From assembly GCA_016713335.1 (NCBI GenBank), contig JADJPH010000036.1, forward strand, positions 25,054-89,053: a stretch of 64,000 nucleotides of DNA, given 5' to 3'. The notes under the pieces are model-generated. The model was not told where the DNA came from and did not search any database. It was given only the letters and a program-made list of their open reading frames with translations. Of this stretch, positions 1 to 10,500 are shown in pieces (positions within the stretch are counted from its first letter, which is position 1; every line of letters begins with the position of its first letter). The DNA comes from Candidatus Fredericiella danica. Lineage in GTDB: Bacteria; Chloroflexota; Anaerolineae; Caldilineales; Caldilineaceae. Both the position numbers and the translations under genes were made by a program.

Positions 1-1053
1 CCCCGGCGCCGGTGCGCCATGCAGGGGAACGGTCGCCGCAATCCAGGCGCCGCGCGGATGATTGAGGACCTGCGCGTTAGGGGGCAACCGCAACTGCGAA
101 TCCAGCACCACCGGCTGCGGATCAGGCCCCGCGACAAGCCGCACGGTGAGCCTGGGGTCGTCGGCGATTACGGTGCCGACGCCAACGAGAATTGCATCAT
201 GCACAGCGCGCAGGGCGTGGGTGACGGTCATCGCCGTGCGCCCACTCAAGGTCAAGGGTTTCCCGGTCGCAGCCGCAATGCTGCCGTCCAGACTCTGCGC
301 GTAACTGATCGTGACAAAGGGCAGCCCGCGCTCAGCCGAGTAGACCCGCGCACGGTCCCGCACGCTTTCCACCTTCTGCGCCAACTCTGAGAGGAGGTAG
401 GCGCCGTCCAGCGTGGGCGGGGCGACGGCCGGCAACTGGAGCAGGTGGCGCATGCGCCTGACTTTGGTCTCCAGGTAGGCGGCGTTTTCCGCATGCACGC
501 TGGACTCGACCGGCACCCGCTCGACAACCCGAATCCCCAATTCCCGGAGGTGCTCGATCTTGGCGGGGTTGTTGGTAAGCAGCCGGATGGACTGCACATT
601 CAGGTCGGCCAGAATGCCGGCTGCCGCCCAGTATTCGCGTTCGTCCGCCTGATGGCCGAGCACTAGATTGGCGTCGACCGTGTCGTAGCCTTCATCCTGT
701 AGATTGTAGGCGCGCAATTTTGCACCCAGACCGATGCCGCGACCTTCCTGGCGCAGGTAGAGAATCACGCCGCGCCCGGCGGCGGCGATTGCGCGCATCG
801 CTGCATGCAACTGCTCGCCACAGTCACACCGGAGCGAGCCAAAGACATCACCGGTCATGCACTCAGAGTGGACGCGCACCAGGATCGCCTCGCCGCCTAC
901 AACGTCGCCCATGACCAGGGCAAGATGTTCCTTATTGTCGAGGGTATTGGTGTAGTGGCAGAGTCGAAATGATCCTTCTGGTGTCGGAATCCGCGCACAG
1001 GTCGTTCGCTGCAGTTCGAGGGATGCCACTGAGTCGGGTTCAACGCTTTGCAT
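1..1053 (-). CDS. ribA: GTP cyclohydrolase II with C-terminal RibD-type reductase domain (3' end outside window)
   Basis: First step of riboflavin synthesis: opens GTP to 2,5-diamino-6-ribosylamino-pyrimidinone 5'-phosphate. Reading from the ATG at 1053, the RibA core fills about residues 12-205, with the zinc-binding cysteine pattern SECMTGDVFGSLRCDCGEQL and the catalytic stretch YLRQEGRGIGLGAKLRAYNL. After about residue 225 a second domain begins with TISYAQSLDGSIA, typical of the RibD C-terminal reductase, so one chain probably carries two pathway steps. There is no RibB domain in front. The frame is open to base 1, so the protein continues outside the window. The MazG-like gene ends 5 bases upstream, suggesting co-transcription. 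The RibA identification is firm and the reductase identification is good. Confidence 0.9.
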   Translation of the reverse strand, partial: MQSVEPDSVASLELQRTTCARIPTPEGSFRLCHYTNTLDNKEHLALVMGDVVGGEAILVRVHSECMTGDVFGSLRCDCGEQLHAAMRAIAAAGRGVILYLRQEGRGIGLGAKLRAYNLQDEGYDTVDANLVLGHQADEREYWAAAGILADLNVQSIRLLTNNPAKIEHLRELGIRVVERVPVESSVHAENAAYLETKVRRMRHLLQLPAVAPPTLDGAYLLSELAQKVESVRDRARVYSAERGLPFVTISYAQSLDGSIAAATGKPLTLSGRTAMTVTHALRAVHDAILVGVGTVIADDPRLTVRLVAGPDPQPVVLDSQLRLPPNAQVLNHPRGAWIAATVPLHGAPAPG

Positions 1054-1058
1054 AGTCT

Positions 1059-1427
1059 TCACTCGTCACCAAGCCGGCCGCGCACACGCTCAACCGGGAA
1101 GCGGGTTTCATTTCGATCTAGTTTTTTGAAAATGGCATCGCTCAGGTCGATGCCGGTGCTATTGGCAAAGCTAAAGCAGTAGATGAGGACATCAGCCAGT
1201 TCATCGGCTACCGCGGCGCGTTCTGTCGCGTCCTCCAGTCGGGCAGTGCTTTCTTCGGGCGTGTACCATTGGAAATGCTCCATGATCTCCGCCGCCTCGA
1301 TGGCGATGCTCATGGCCAGGTTTTTGGGCGAATGATAGCCATTCCACTCACGGGCATCGACGAATTCGGCCGTGGCGCGTGAGTGCGCCGATTGTTGTTG
1401 AACTGTCCACACGTCACTCCATCGCAA
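1059..1427 (-). CDS. MazG-like nucleotide pyrophosphohydrolase (dCTPase/RS21-C6 type)
   Basis: A 122-residue all-alpha NTP pyrophosphatase that would remove unwanted (d)NTPs, giving NMP and pyrophosphate. The metal-binding signature is visible as SIAIEAAEIMEHFQW followed by VADELADVLIYC, i.e. the E-x2-E then E-x2-D arrangement of the MazG/dCTPase fold. Length matches the single-domain RS21-C6 group rather than the double-domain MazG of enterics. It sits 5 bases ahead of ribA and 48 bases behind the O-methyltransferase on the same strand, so a shared transcript is plausible. The exact substrate cannot be told from sequence. Confidence 0.82.
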   Translation of the reverse strand: MRWSDVWTVQQQSAHSRATAEFVDAREWNGYHSPKNLAMSIAIEAAEIMEHFQWYTPEESTARLEDATERAAVADELADVLIYCFSFANSTGIDLSDAIFKKLDRNETRFPVERVRGRLGDE

Positions 1428-1474
1428 TGCATCGCGTTTGATGAAACGTTGTCAATGCGCTATCGGGATTGGTG

Positions 1475-2112
1475 CTATTGTTTGAACGCAATGATCATGC
1501 CGTCGCGCACCGGCGCCAAAGTCGCGATCCAGGCTGGATCCATGGTCAGCATCCGCGTCACTTCATGCACGCCCAACGTGTCGGGCGTGGTGTCCTTTGG
1601 ATTGAAAATGCGGCCATGCCATAGCACATTGTCGATGATGAGTAGTCCGCCTTGTCGCAACTTCTGGGCAATCACGGGCAGCGATGCCGGATAGCCGTGT
1701 TTGTCGATGTCATTGAAGATAAGATCAAACTGTCCTTCAGTCTGTTGTAAAGTTTCCACTGCTTCGCCAACGTGATAGCTGATTTCTTTCGCATAGCCAA
1801 AATAGCCAACTGCTGCGCGCCATCTGCGATAATTTCTCATCCCAAACCACATGATGCACCTCGCCGCCGCCGTTCTCTTGCACCGCACGCGCAAACCAGG
1901 CGGTCGAGTAACCGAAGCCTGAACCGAGTTCGAAGATGCGCCGCGCCGATGATGCGTGCCATCTGATAACAGAGTTGTCCGGCGACTGGGCCGATAATCG
2001 GGAAGTCGTGGGCGCGGGCATACGCCTCCATTTGCGCAAGCGCCGCCGGGCGCGGCGCCAACAACCCTTCCATGTAGGCCTGCACTTCGTCGTAATCGAG
2101 TTCTTTGGGCAT
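1475..2112 (-). CDS. SAM-dependent O-methyltransferase, frame broken twice
   Basis: Class I methyltransferase of the caffeoyl-CoA/catechol O-methyltransferase type, about 212 residues when the pieces are joined. The N-terminus begins MPKELDYDEVQAYMEGLL at the ATG at 2112. The frame slips by one base near 1942, where RRIFELGSGFGYSTAWF (the SAM-binding glycine loop) continues, and again near 1820, where the chain resumes with YFGYAKEISYHVGEAVETL. The later DLIFNDIDKHGYPASLPVI and GGLLIIDNVLWHG match the metal-binding and beta-5 regions of the family. Because all motifs survive in order, sequencing indels seem likelier than a dead gene. Substrate unknown. It precedes the MazG-like gene on the same strand. 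Confidence 0.72.
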
Positions 2113-2221
2113 GGGTGCACTCTTCTCCGGATTGTTGTTCCGATGATTCTGGACTGGATCATTCTGGGCTGCGAAACCGGCTACTGATGCTGAATCAGGG
2201 TGCGGGTTCTCGAACAGGGGC

Positions 2222-3961
2222 CTATGATACCAAATCAGGCCTGAAGCGTTTTTGTTTGTCGTAGGGGAAGAAATCGAGCACTTCGCCGGCGCGGTTGCGC
2301 TCTTGCAACTCCTGCCAGAATTCAGGGGTGAATAAGCCGCCATGGGTTTCTTCCATCACGCGCCGTAGCGGCGCCGGAAACCAGAGAAACCGGCGGAATT
2401 CCTCGGGGAAGATGTCGTTTTCGGACACAGAGAACCACGGTTGGTCGGACAGTTCGTCTTCGTAACTGGCCGATTCCGGCATGGTGCGGAAGTTGCAGTC
2501 TGTCAGCAGGCACAGCTCGTCGTAGTCATAGAAGACGACGCGGCCGTGACGCGTCACCCCAAAGTTCTTGATAAACAGGTCGCCAGGAAAGACGTTGGCT
2601 GCCGCCAGATCGCGGATTGCCTGCCCGTAGTCGACTACCGCCGCCTCGGCTGCTTTGAACCCCATTTCCTTGATATAAAGGTCCATCGGGTAAAGGCGTC
2701 GCTCCGTGTAGAGATGCTTGATGATGACTTTGTTATCCTCGATTCGCACAGTTTCCGCTGCAACAGATAGTAGCTCGTCCAGCAAATCTTGCGAAAAGCG
2801 CTCGCGATCAAACCGCAGATACTCGAACTCCTGTGCATCCACCATCCGGCCGACGCGATCCAATTTGAAGACAAGCCGGTAGCGATCGAGCACCTGGCTG
2901 CGTGTGGTGGTTTTGGGGGGCGCAAAATGGTCTTTGATGACCTTAAACACCATGTCATAGGAGGGCAGGGTGAACACGGTCATCACCATGCCTTTGGCGC
3001 CACGGGCGATTTCAAACCGGTCATTCGAATTGCCGAGATGGCGGTAAAGCGCCCGGTACCGCTCCGTCTTGCCGTGCTTGTTATAGCCAATCGCAATGTA
3101 GAGTTCAGCTGCCGGTTTAAGGGGTAAGATGCTGTTAAGAAAGCCCACTAGATCGCCAGGGGTGTCTGCTTCCACGTGAAAATAGGAGCGAGTGAAGCTG
3201 AATACCGTGCTCGCTTCGTCTTCCGTCAGCAGCACGGTATCGACATAAATGCCCTCCGGTGCGTGGATAAGGGGAATGATGAGTGGAATGAGGCGGTTGC
3301 GCTTCATGATCCGGCCGACAAGATAGGCGCCCTTGTTGCGGTAGAAGACGGACTTAACCATCTCGATCTGATCAAAATCGGGTGTGTCCCAAATCGTACG
3401 CAACACTTCTTGCATCACTGCGGCCACGCTGGCCGCATCTCCACCTCGATCCACGTACTTCGCATCAAACGCATAGTCGTGGCGAATCGTCTCGATGGTC
3501 GATGCGAGTGGCTGGTCATCTGCAATCGAATAGCGCCGCAAGATCGAGGAGTTGCCAGTTGGCACAGTGGTTACGCCAAACCAGACAAATTCGAGTTCTG
3601 GTTCGACGCCGACCGTCACCAAGATTCGACGCGTCACCGAGTTGTAGAAGGTCTCGGCGAGTTCAACGTCCGTACGCCGGCTAATCAACACAGCGTACTC
3701 GTGCTTGATCGCATGCCAGAGTTCCTTATCGAGGGTCTTCGGACCGAGCGCCAGCCGTAATTCTACAACAGTGTCCTGAAGCACCTGCTCATACAAATCC
3801 AATCGTTCGACCGCGTCCGCCTGCCAATGACGCCACTCACGCTTTTCAAAGCGATCGCGTGCGCGCCGTGTGATCGCTTTGAACTGGACGTGGTACTCGT
3901 CGAATGCGTTATGAATGACTTCTGCGGTCTTTGAAGCACTGAGTTGTGGGTTGATCGTCAT
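2222..3961 (-). CDS. aceK: Isocitrate dehydrogenase kinase/phosphatase
   Basis: Bifunctional enzyme that phosphorylates and dephosphorylates isocitrate dehydrogenase, setting the branch between the TCA cycle and glyoxylate shunt. The 579-residue length matches the family. The regulatory N-terminal half is followed by an ATP-binding stretch (MVMTVFTLPSYDMVFKVIKD) and a catalytic block GDLFIKNFGVTRHGRVVFYD, then YDELCLLTDCNFR. The Asp of GD, the Asn of KNFG and the Asp of FYDYDE are all present. The C-terminus keeps PWFSVSENDIFPEEFRRF and ends with an RRFRPD-like tail. Unlike enterics it is not next to aceBA; neighbours are iolG upstream and the O-methyltransferase downstream. The family is mostly described in Proteobacteria, which makes this copy notable. 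Start is the ATG at 3961. Confidence 0.93.
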   Translation of the reverse strand: MTINPQLSASKTAEVIHNAFDEYHVQFKAITRRARDRFEKREWRHWQADAVERLDLYEQVLQDTVVELRLALGPKTLDKELWHAIKHEYAVLISRRTDVELAETFYNSVTRRILVTVGVEPELEFVWFGVTTVPTGNSSILRRYSIADDQPLASTIETIRHDYAFDAKYVDRGGDAASVAAVMQEVLRTIWDTPDFDQIEMVKSVFYRNKGAYLVGRIMKRNRLIPLIIPLIHAPEGIYVDTVLLTEDEASTVFSFTRSYFHVEADTPGDLVGFLNSILPLKPAAELYIAIGYNKHGKTERYRALYRHLGNSNDRFEIARGAKGMVMTVFTLPSYDMVFKVIKDHFAPPKTTTRSQVLDRYRLVFKLDRVGRMVDAQEFEYLRFDRERFSQDLLDELLSVAAETVRIEDNKVIIKHLYTERRLYPMDLYIKEMGFKAAEAAVVDYGQAIRDLAAANVFPGDLFIKNFGVTRHGRVVFYDYDELCLLTDCNFRTMPESASYEDELSDQPWFSVSENDIFPEEFRRFLWFPAPLRRVMEETHGGLFTPEFWQELQERNRAGEVLDFFPYDKQKRFRPDLVS

Positions 3962-3987
3962 GGCGCATCACGTCTTGAGGGTGGATA

Positions 3988-4023
3988 GAGCCGGCGCCAC
4001 AACACCGCCCCAGGCGCCGGCTC
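3988..4023 (-). terminator. Strong hairpin between iolG and aceK
   Basis: An 11-bp perfect inverted repeat, GAGCCGGCGCC at 3988-3998 and GGCGCCGGCTC at 4013-4023, with a 14-base loop. It lies just after the iolG stop and before the aceK start. No T-run follows it on either strand, so it is a candidate for termination or mRNA 3'-end protection, not a textbook intrinsic terminator. Confidence 0.45.
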
Positions 4024-4048
4024 CTTCATTAACGATTAGGAAGTGAAT

Positions 4049-5070
4049 CTAGACTTTGTCCACTTCGCTGAGCTTGACCGCACGGTTCTCCAGTGAGGAC
4101 TTTTTCGCGGCCATGGCCATCACGACCGGCACGCGGCCATCGATGCCGGTCACGGGCGTCGGCGTGTCATTGCGGACGGCGTCGATGAACGCGCGCATCT
4201 CATTGGCGTAGCTTTCCGTGTAGCGCTCCATAAAGAAGTTCAGCGGCAGATCGCGATGGACGCTTTCCGCGGTGCTGATGATGGCGCGGTTGGGGTAGTT
4301 GTTTTCGGTCGCAATGGCGCCGGCGCTGCCCAGAATCTCGACGCGCTGATCGTAGCCATAGACCGCGCGGCGGCTGTTGTCGATCACGCCCATCGTGCCG
4401 TTGGCAAAGCGCAGGGTGACAAGGGCGGTGTCGATGTCGCCTGCTTCCAGAATGGCGGATCCACCAGATTGCCGGCGGCGGCGTAGATCTCCTCCACCTC
4501 ACTGCCAATCAGGAAGCGCGCCATGTCGAAGTCGTGGATGGTCATATCCATGAACATGTCGCCAGAACCCTTCACGTACTCGATGGGCGGTGGACCCGGG
4601 TCGCGGCTAATGATATGCAGCAGGTGCGGCGTGCCAATTTCGCCGGTTGCGACGGCCTGCCGCGCACGCGCAAAGTTGGGGTCAAAGCGGCGGTTGAAGC
4701 CGATCTGCAGTTTGACGCCTGCCTTCTCAACTGCATTCAGTGCATGGTCGATGGCTGGCAGGGTAAAGTCGATGGGCTTCTCGCAGAAGATGTGTTTGCC
4801 CGCCGCAGCGGCTTCCGCAATGATCTGCGCATGGGTGCTCGTCAGCGAACAGATGATCACGGCTTCGACGGCTGGGCTTGCGAGGACGGTCTGGTAGTCC
4901 GGCACGGCGAACTTCACGCTATAGTCATCGGCACAGCGCCGGGCGGCAGCCTCGTTGACGTCGGCGACGAGTACGAGGCGCGCATCCGGCATCCGACGCT
5001 GGATGTTTTCGGCATGGACACGCCCAATCCGTCCGGCGCCGATCAGGCCAAGGTTCAGTGGTGATGTCAT
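4049..5070 (-). CDS. iolG: Gfo/Idh/MocA oxidoreductase, inositol 2-dehydrogenase type, one frame break
   Basis: NAD-dependent dehydrogenase that oxidises myo-inositol or a related cyclitol or sugar. The N-terminal Rossmann fold starts LGLIGAGRIGRVHAENI, followed by HIFCEKPIDF (catalytic Lys of the EKP motif) and DMTIHDFDMARFLIG (catalytic Asp/His pair), all typical of IolG. The frame changes near 4450: one frame reads to NLVDPPFW while the other gives AGDIDTALVTLRFANGT and continues to the end at YGYDQRVEILGSAG. Joined length is about 340 residues, normal for the family. An inositol monophosphatase lies about 1.4 kb upstream, hinting at inositol metabolism, but no other iol genes are present. 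It could act on a different polyol. Confidence 0.8.
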
Positions 5071-5095
5071 ATAAATGCTCTCTTTTTATTTTTAG

Positions 5096-5137
5096 AAAAG
5101 GAGGAAACGGGATTCCGAAAATGACTCTCGTTTCCTC
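5096..5137 (-). terminator. Possible intrinsic terminator after the alpha/beta hydrolase
   Basis: On the minus strand, a 9-bp perfect stem (GAGGAAACG at 5101-5109 pairing with CGTTTCCTC at 5129-5137) is followed by CTTTTC. It lies between the hydrolase stop (5203) and the iolG start (5070). The 19-base loop and short T-run make it a moderate candidate. Confidence 0.45.
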
Positions 5138-5202
5138 TATTTTATCGCAGGTGGAGCACTAATTGCGAAGTCGAGCGGCGATCATCTCCATGTCCATTCG
5201 GC

Positions 5203-6067
5203 TTACTCGGCGTCAAGGGCGCGACGCCTGACCGCGTCATATCCGTCGAAATCATCGAGAATGAAGTCGATCCAGCGATCCACCAGTTGCTGTGGCGCCT
5301 CCAGGTGAGGTGAATGTCCGATGTTGCGAAACACTTCCAGATTGCTGGCGCCTGGAATCGCAATGAGCGTGCGTGTGGTGGCATCACGATCCACGATCAC
5401 GTCCTGATCACCCCCCTACCAGGAGGGTCGGCAGGGTGAGCTGCCGGGCGTCGGCAAAGCGATTCCACTGCGCTAGCCCGCGTGCAATCTCGGTAAAGGC
5501 GGCCGGGGCCATCTGTTGGGCGTCATCGACCAGCTCATCCAGCAACCGGCGATTTGCCGGCGAGACCTCTGGCGTCCGCCAAAGCGATGGTGCAAGTAAT
5601 GTCATCGCTTCAGTCAGCAATTGGCGATCAGTCTTCATCTCTTCAAGGAGTAGGTACGTGTCGATTGGGGTAAACACGCCTTCAACGGGCGCCGTATCGA
5701 CCAGCGTGAGCGTGGCTGCGCGTTCAGGATGGGTGAACACATACTCCATCGCCACCGCACCCGCGTTTGAATGTGCCATCAGGTGAAAATCAGCTAGATC
5801 CAGCGCGTCGACCAGCGCTGCGACATCGGCCGCCAGACTGGCGACTTCATACCCTGCTTCTGGTTTGTCACTTTGTCCGCAGCCGCGCTGGTCCGGTGCA
5901 ATCGCAAGGATTTCCGCCGGGAGGGCAGCCATGAACTGCTCCCACCAACGCCCGGTGCCATAACTCCCGTGGAGCAGGACAAGAGGAACGCCGTCGCTGT
6001 CGCCGCTAATCCGGCAGTGCACGCGAAGACGCGCGGTCTCGATGTTGAGTCTTTGCTGCTGCACCAT
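5203..6067 (-). CDS. Alpha/beta-fold hydrolase, one frame break at a G6 run
   Basis: Serine hydrolase of about 285 residues. VPLVLLHGSYGTGRWW gives the oxyanion HG loop and PDQRGCGQSDKP follows the usual strand. The nucleophile elbow is MAHSNAGAVAM (S in A-H-S-N-A-G rather than the common GHSMGG), and the C-terminal catalytic His is in NIGHSPHLEAP. The frame ends early at 5408 after TLPTLLVGG. Removing one G from the six-G run at 5408-5413 gives VGGDQDVIVDRD and restores the rest to 5203, so this is probably a homopolymer error. It follows the repeat protein with no gap (stop 6068, start 6067). Substrate unknown. Confidence 0.75.
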
Positions 6068-6484
6068 TTATCGTGCCATCCGTTTGTCTGCTTCGGCCTG
6101 GTCTGGCAGAAACAACAGCAAGAGCGCAGCGGCGGCTTCGGCCGGATGCAAGCCCTCGACCCGGCCAACCTCTTCTTCGCCCAGGATCAAGCCCCCCTGC
6201 ACCACGACGCCATCCGGATCGACCCAGCCCAGATCGCCGCCCTCAAAAAGCCCGTGGCTGGTGATGCGGCCGCCTGGCGTCACTGTCCCCAATTCGCGCT
6301 CGTCGCGGCTCATCTGGCGAAAAACTCGCCCTTCACGGTCGACGCGGCCAACTTGCTCGCCATCACCATGCCGCAAGGCAAAGATCTTCAATTCTGCGTC
6401 AACCCAACCCACCCGGAATTCGGACTCCCCGTCCTTGCTACGGGCGTAGATGATGGTGCGTGAGCTTGCTATTGCGTTTGCCAT
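6068..6484 (-). CDS. Hypothetical protein with VGRV/GWVD beta repeats
   Basis: A 138-residue protein I cannot assign to a named family. It contains five similar short stretches (VGWVDAELKIF, VGRVDREGRVF, LGTVTPGGRI, LGWVDPDGVVV, VGRVEGL), each a strand-turn-strand unit of roughly 20 residues, suggesting a small repetitive beta structure. A helical, leucine-rich tail follows (AEAAAALLLLFLP). The stop abuts the start of the alpha/beta hydrolase, and the inositol monophosphatase ends 17 bases upstream on the same strand, so all three are likely co-transcribed. Function not inferred. Confidence 0.65.
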   Translation of the reverse strand: MANAIASSRTIIYARSKDGESEFRVGWVDAELKIFALRHGDGEQVGRVDREGRVFRQMSRDERELGTVTPGGRITSHGLFEGGDLGWVDPDGVVVQGGLILGEEEVGRVEGLHPAEAAAALLLLFLPDQAEADKRMAR

Positions 6485-6501
6485 CGTGTCAGCTATCTAC
6501 C

Positions 6502-7303
6502 TCAGCGCGGGCGCGCAGCCTCGCGTACGTGCTGCATCAGGGCCGGATTGGCGGCGCTGAAAATGGGTTCCGTCCTACCTAGATAGTCCAGCCGCTCTGC
6601 CGGCAGCGGAAAGATCGGCTCGCCTGACGTGCGGGTCACGATGCCGCCTGCCTCCTGTACGATGAGCACGGAAGCGGCCAGGTCCCACACCATGGGCGTT
6701 GCCTCGATGCCGGCCAGGGCCGTGCCGTCAGCCACTTTGCAGAGATGGTAGGCCGCGCTGCCGAGGATGCGTGCCTTGAGCGGCGTTTTGAGTTCGAAAA
6801 GCCGTTCGGTGCGCGTGCAGCGCATGATCAACTGCTCGTCGTCAGCCTCTTGCACCTGGGCTGTAGTGATGGGCTGGCCGTTGCCACGCGGCGCCACTGC
6901 CCTTGATGGCGCTGTAGAGTTCGTTTACGAGCGGGAAGTTGAGGACGCCAACGACCGGATCGCCGTGCCAGAGCAGCGCGATGCTCACGCCCCAAAGGGG
7001 CACGCCACGGGCGAAGTTGGTGGTGCCATCGATCGGGTCGACAACCCAGGTGAACGCAATCGCCGGGTCATAGGCGGTTGCCTGCTCTTCGCTGAGGATG
7101 GCATGGTCCGGATAAGCCGCATGTAGTGCGGCCGCGATGCTGCGATCAATCTGTTCATCGGTGGCGGTCACCAACGTGCCGTCCCGCTTGCGTCGCGCCT
7201 CGATCACGCCAAAGCTTGCTGCGGCAATGCTGCCGGCCTCGCTCGCCAGCTTCAGTGCCAACGCCCGATATTCCGCCCAATTCCCATGTCTGTTCGCACT
7301 CAT
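6502..7303 (-). CDS. Inositol-1-monophosphatase family protein, one frame break
   Basis: Mg-dependent phosphatase of the IMPase/SuhB superfamily, acting on inositol monophosphate or a related sugar phosphate. TWVVDPIDGTTNFARG is the metal-binding signature, ILSEEQ supplies the upstream Glu, and MVWDLAASVLIVQEAGG is the C-terminal WD motif. The frame changes near 6890, between NELYSAIKGSG and PRGNGQPITTAQV, and the motifs on each side are intact. Joined length of about 266 residues is normal. It reads away from the large surface-protein gene on the plus strand. Close relatives include CysQ and HisN-type phosphatases, so the substrate is open. Confidence 0.82.
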
Positions 7304-7512
7304 GGCCCGCTCGCCTTTTTGTTACCCTACTGCCCTTGTAGCAGAGATGTGATGCACGTGTTGGTTATCGTACCTGCATCTACGAGGAATCTCCAACCGT
7401 GATGCAAGAGCATGTTGAAATGGACCTGACTGAGCACTCGGATTGTCACCAACCCTAAGGTGTGGTAGAAGATGTATTAACTACCAAACATTGAAACTGG
7501 GTTCGGCAACCG

Positions 7513-10500
7513 ATGAATTCTCCACGATCTCCACGTTCGGCTCGCTTCCTTGACGTGATGAAATTCATCGTGGTTGTTGCGCTTGCGGTGCTGGCGATTT
7601 TCCTGCTGCTCGTGCTCAGTTGGCAACAACAGCAGGCCCAGTTGCCGGACATCATCCAGACGACGGTCGTCCCCCAATTTACGCCCGCAAACTTCGCCGC
7701 CGCACCGCAACTTGCCGCGCCGGTTGGCGAGTTGCCCGCCGACGCCGTCACGTTACGAGGCTCGGCGCTGCCTGGGCATTCCGTGCAGGCGCTAATCGAC
7801 GGCAAGCCCTTTGGTCGCGTCCTGGTCGATCCGAGTGGAGCGTGGGACCTCACCGGCGCCTTGCCCGCAGCCGGAACGTACCTGGTCCGCCTGCAACTGC
7901 TTGACGCCCTGGACGAATTGATCGCACAAGGTGACTCGATTCCACTCGCCGTGGCGCCTGCCGCAGGTGCGCTGGCGCCGCCGGTCATTCGCGGGATGGT
8001 CGCACTGGACGCGGCGCCGCACGGTGGTGAGGGACTCATCGCAGGGCCGATCGTGGTGACCGGCACTGGTACGTCCGGTCAAATTGTCGAAGCCGTGATC
8101 GCCAATCGCACCGTGGCCACTGCGCCTGTGGGCGCCGGCGGCGTCTGGACAGTCACCGTCGACGTGCGTGCACCGGGGATCTATCCGCTCACTGTGCGTG
8201 CACTGGATGAAAAAGGTGGGGTGCTTGGCGCATCCGCACCTGCCGTCCTGCGCGTGGACGCGCCAACTGTGCCCATCGTTGCGGTGACCAATACCCCGGA
8301 ACCATCGGCAACCCCCACGGCGACCGCCACGCCGGCCCCTTCGCCTACACCAGAGCCCACCAGGGCGCCCCCGGTCGTTATGGGCCTTTGGGTAGATCCA
8401 GGCGCAGCCGATGCGCCGCGCCTGGTGTTGAACGGCACAGGGGCGGCCGGCGACGACCTTCTGGTTGCCATCGACGGCACGGTCGTCGCCACCTCCACGG
8501 TAGACGTACAGGGCATTGGCAGGTGACAACCACGGCGCCCGCCGCGCGGCGGTGGATGTCGTGATCTCCACGGTGGGGCAGGGCGGGGCAACGTCACAAA
8601 GTATCACCATGACGGTGCGTTTCGAGCCAACCGTCACGCCAGCACCCACATCGACTCCGACTGACACGCAACGCCGACACGAGGCAACGGCGACCCACAC
8701 GCCGGCACCAACCGATACCGCAACTGCAACGGCAGCGCCGTCAACACGCCGCCGCCACAGCAACACCAGCACCCCCAACGACCTTCCGCCACCAACCTCG
8801 CCCCCCACGGGCACAGCGACACCTACGCTGACGCCAGCGCCAACCGCGACGGTGACACCGCCCCCACCGCAACGCAAGCGCCACCGGTGATTTTGACGGC
8901 TGCGGCGGTGCCCGATTCGCCCCGCATGTTGGCGATCTCAGGGTCGGCCGCGCCCGGCGCAATTGTCGAGCTTTTGTTAAACGAGCAGAAGGCCGGCGTG
9001 ACCGTCGCCGATCCACAGGGTGCGTGGCGGCAGGTCGTTGAGTTGGCATCCACTGATCCCTACAGCCTCACCGTGCGCTCTGTGGATGCATCGGGTGGGA
9101 TTTTGGCCGGTGGCGCCGCACCGTGGCGCGTTGCAGCGCCGACCCCCACGCCGGCGCCTACCGCAACACCGTCGGCAACACCGGTGCCGACGGCGACTGC
9201 ACCACCGACGGAGACGGCCACGAGTACACCGACCGCCTCGAGCACTGCCACTTCGACCAGTACATCTGTTCCCACCGCCACCCAGACCGAAACGCCCGTA
9301 CCATCTGCGACGGCAACGAATACGGCAACGCCATTGCCGACCGCAACCGATACCCTTCGCCAACCGGCACCGCAACGGCCACCGACACCTCGACCCCGAC
9401 TGATACCCCGGCGCCGACGGCAACTTCGACGGATACACCGCTCCCCACCGCAACGGCGACGCCACAGCCAACGGCGACTGGCACGAACACGCCCACTACG
9501 GCGCCTACCAATACGCCGCTACCCACGGCGACGGCCACAGAAACGGCGACACCAGAGCCAACCCTGACTGATACACCGGCGCCGACCGCAACAGCGACCG
9601 AGACGGCAACGTCCACGCCGCCACCCACGGCAACGGATACAGCGACGCCACTACCGACAGCGACCGAGACCCCATCGCCCACCGGTACTGCGACGCCAAC
9701 TGACACCCCTATACCGCCGCCAACGGCAACGAACACACCGGTTCCAAGTGCGACGGCGACACAGACCGCAACGGCGTTGCCAACTGCCACCGCGACTGCG
9801 GCTCCGACAGAGACATCTACAGTGACACCCGCCCCAACGGCGAGCGCGACAACGACGCCAATGCAGGGAGGGGTGCTGACCCCAACGCTGGAGGTAAACA
9901 AAGCTGCGGTGCTGCCGCTCGTGGGCGCCGGCGATCAGGGTCCCAACACCGCAACGTCTGGCGCAACCGGGGTCCTCTCCGGAACCGAAGTGCTGAGCGC
10001 CACAACGACCCCGCGGCCGGGGACTGCGGCGACGACGGAGCCAACGTCCACGCCAACACCTGATCCCACAGCGACTGCCACGCCCAAGCCATTGCCGGCT
10101 GCGACCGGCACGAACACACCCACCACGGCGCCAACGGCTACATTGCGCCACGGCGACGGCGACGAAGCAAGTCGAACCGCCAACCGCCACGAACACAGCG
10201 GTTCCAACCGCAACCTCCACGCCAAAAACAACGTTGCCCCCAACGCCAACAAATACTGCCCCAGTGGAGCCTGAGCCAACGGCAACCATGACCCCGGCCC
10301 CCACGTCGACGCCGACTTCTATGGCGGTTGCGTCGAGTCCCATCACCGCAACCGCTTCCATCACGCAAACCGTCACGGTAACCGCCGAAACCGCAACCGT
10401 GGCATCAGCAGCGGCAACTGCGACCGTTGCACCGGCCGCAACGCCGACGCCAAAGCCGACTTTGCAACCGAGCCCGACGCCTGCGGCAATGCCCGCTGAC

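Noticed and set aside
9158..9901. Long minus-strand open frames rich in Val and Gly opposite the Pro/Thr region
   Set aside because: They mirror the low-complexity Pro/Thr codons of the plus-strand stalk gene, have no start signals or domains, and are shadows.
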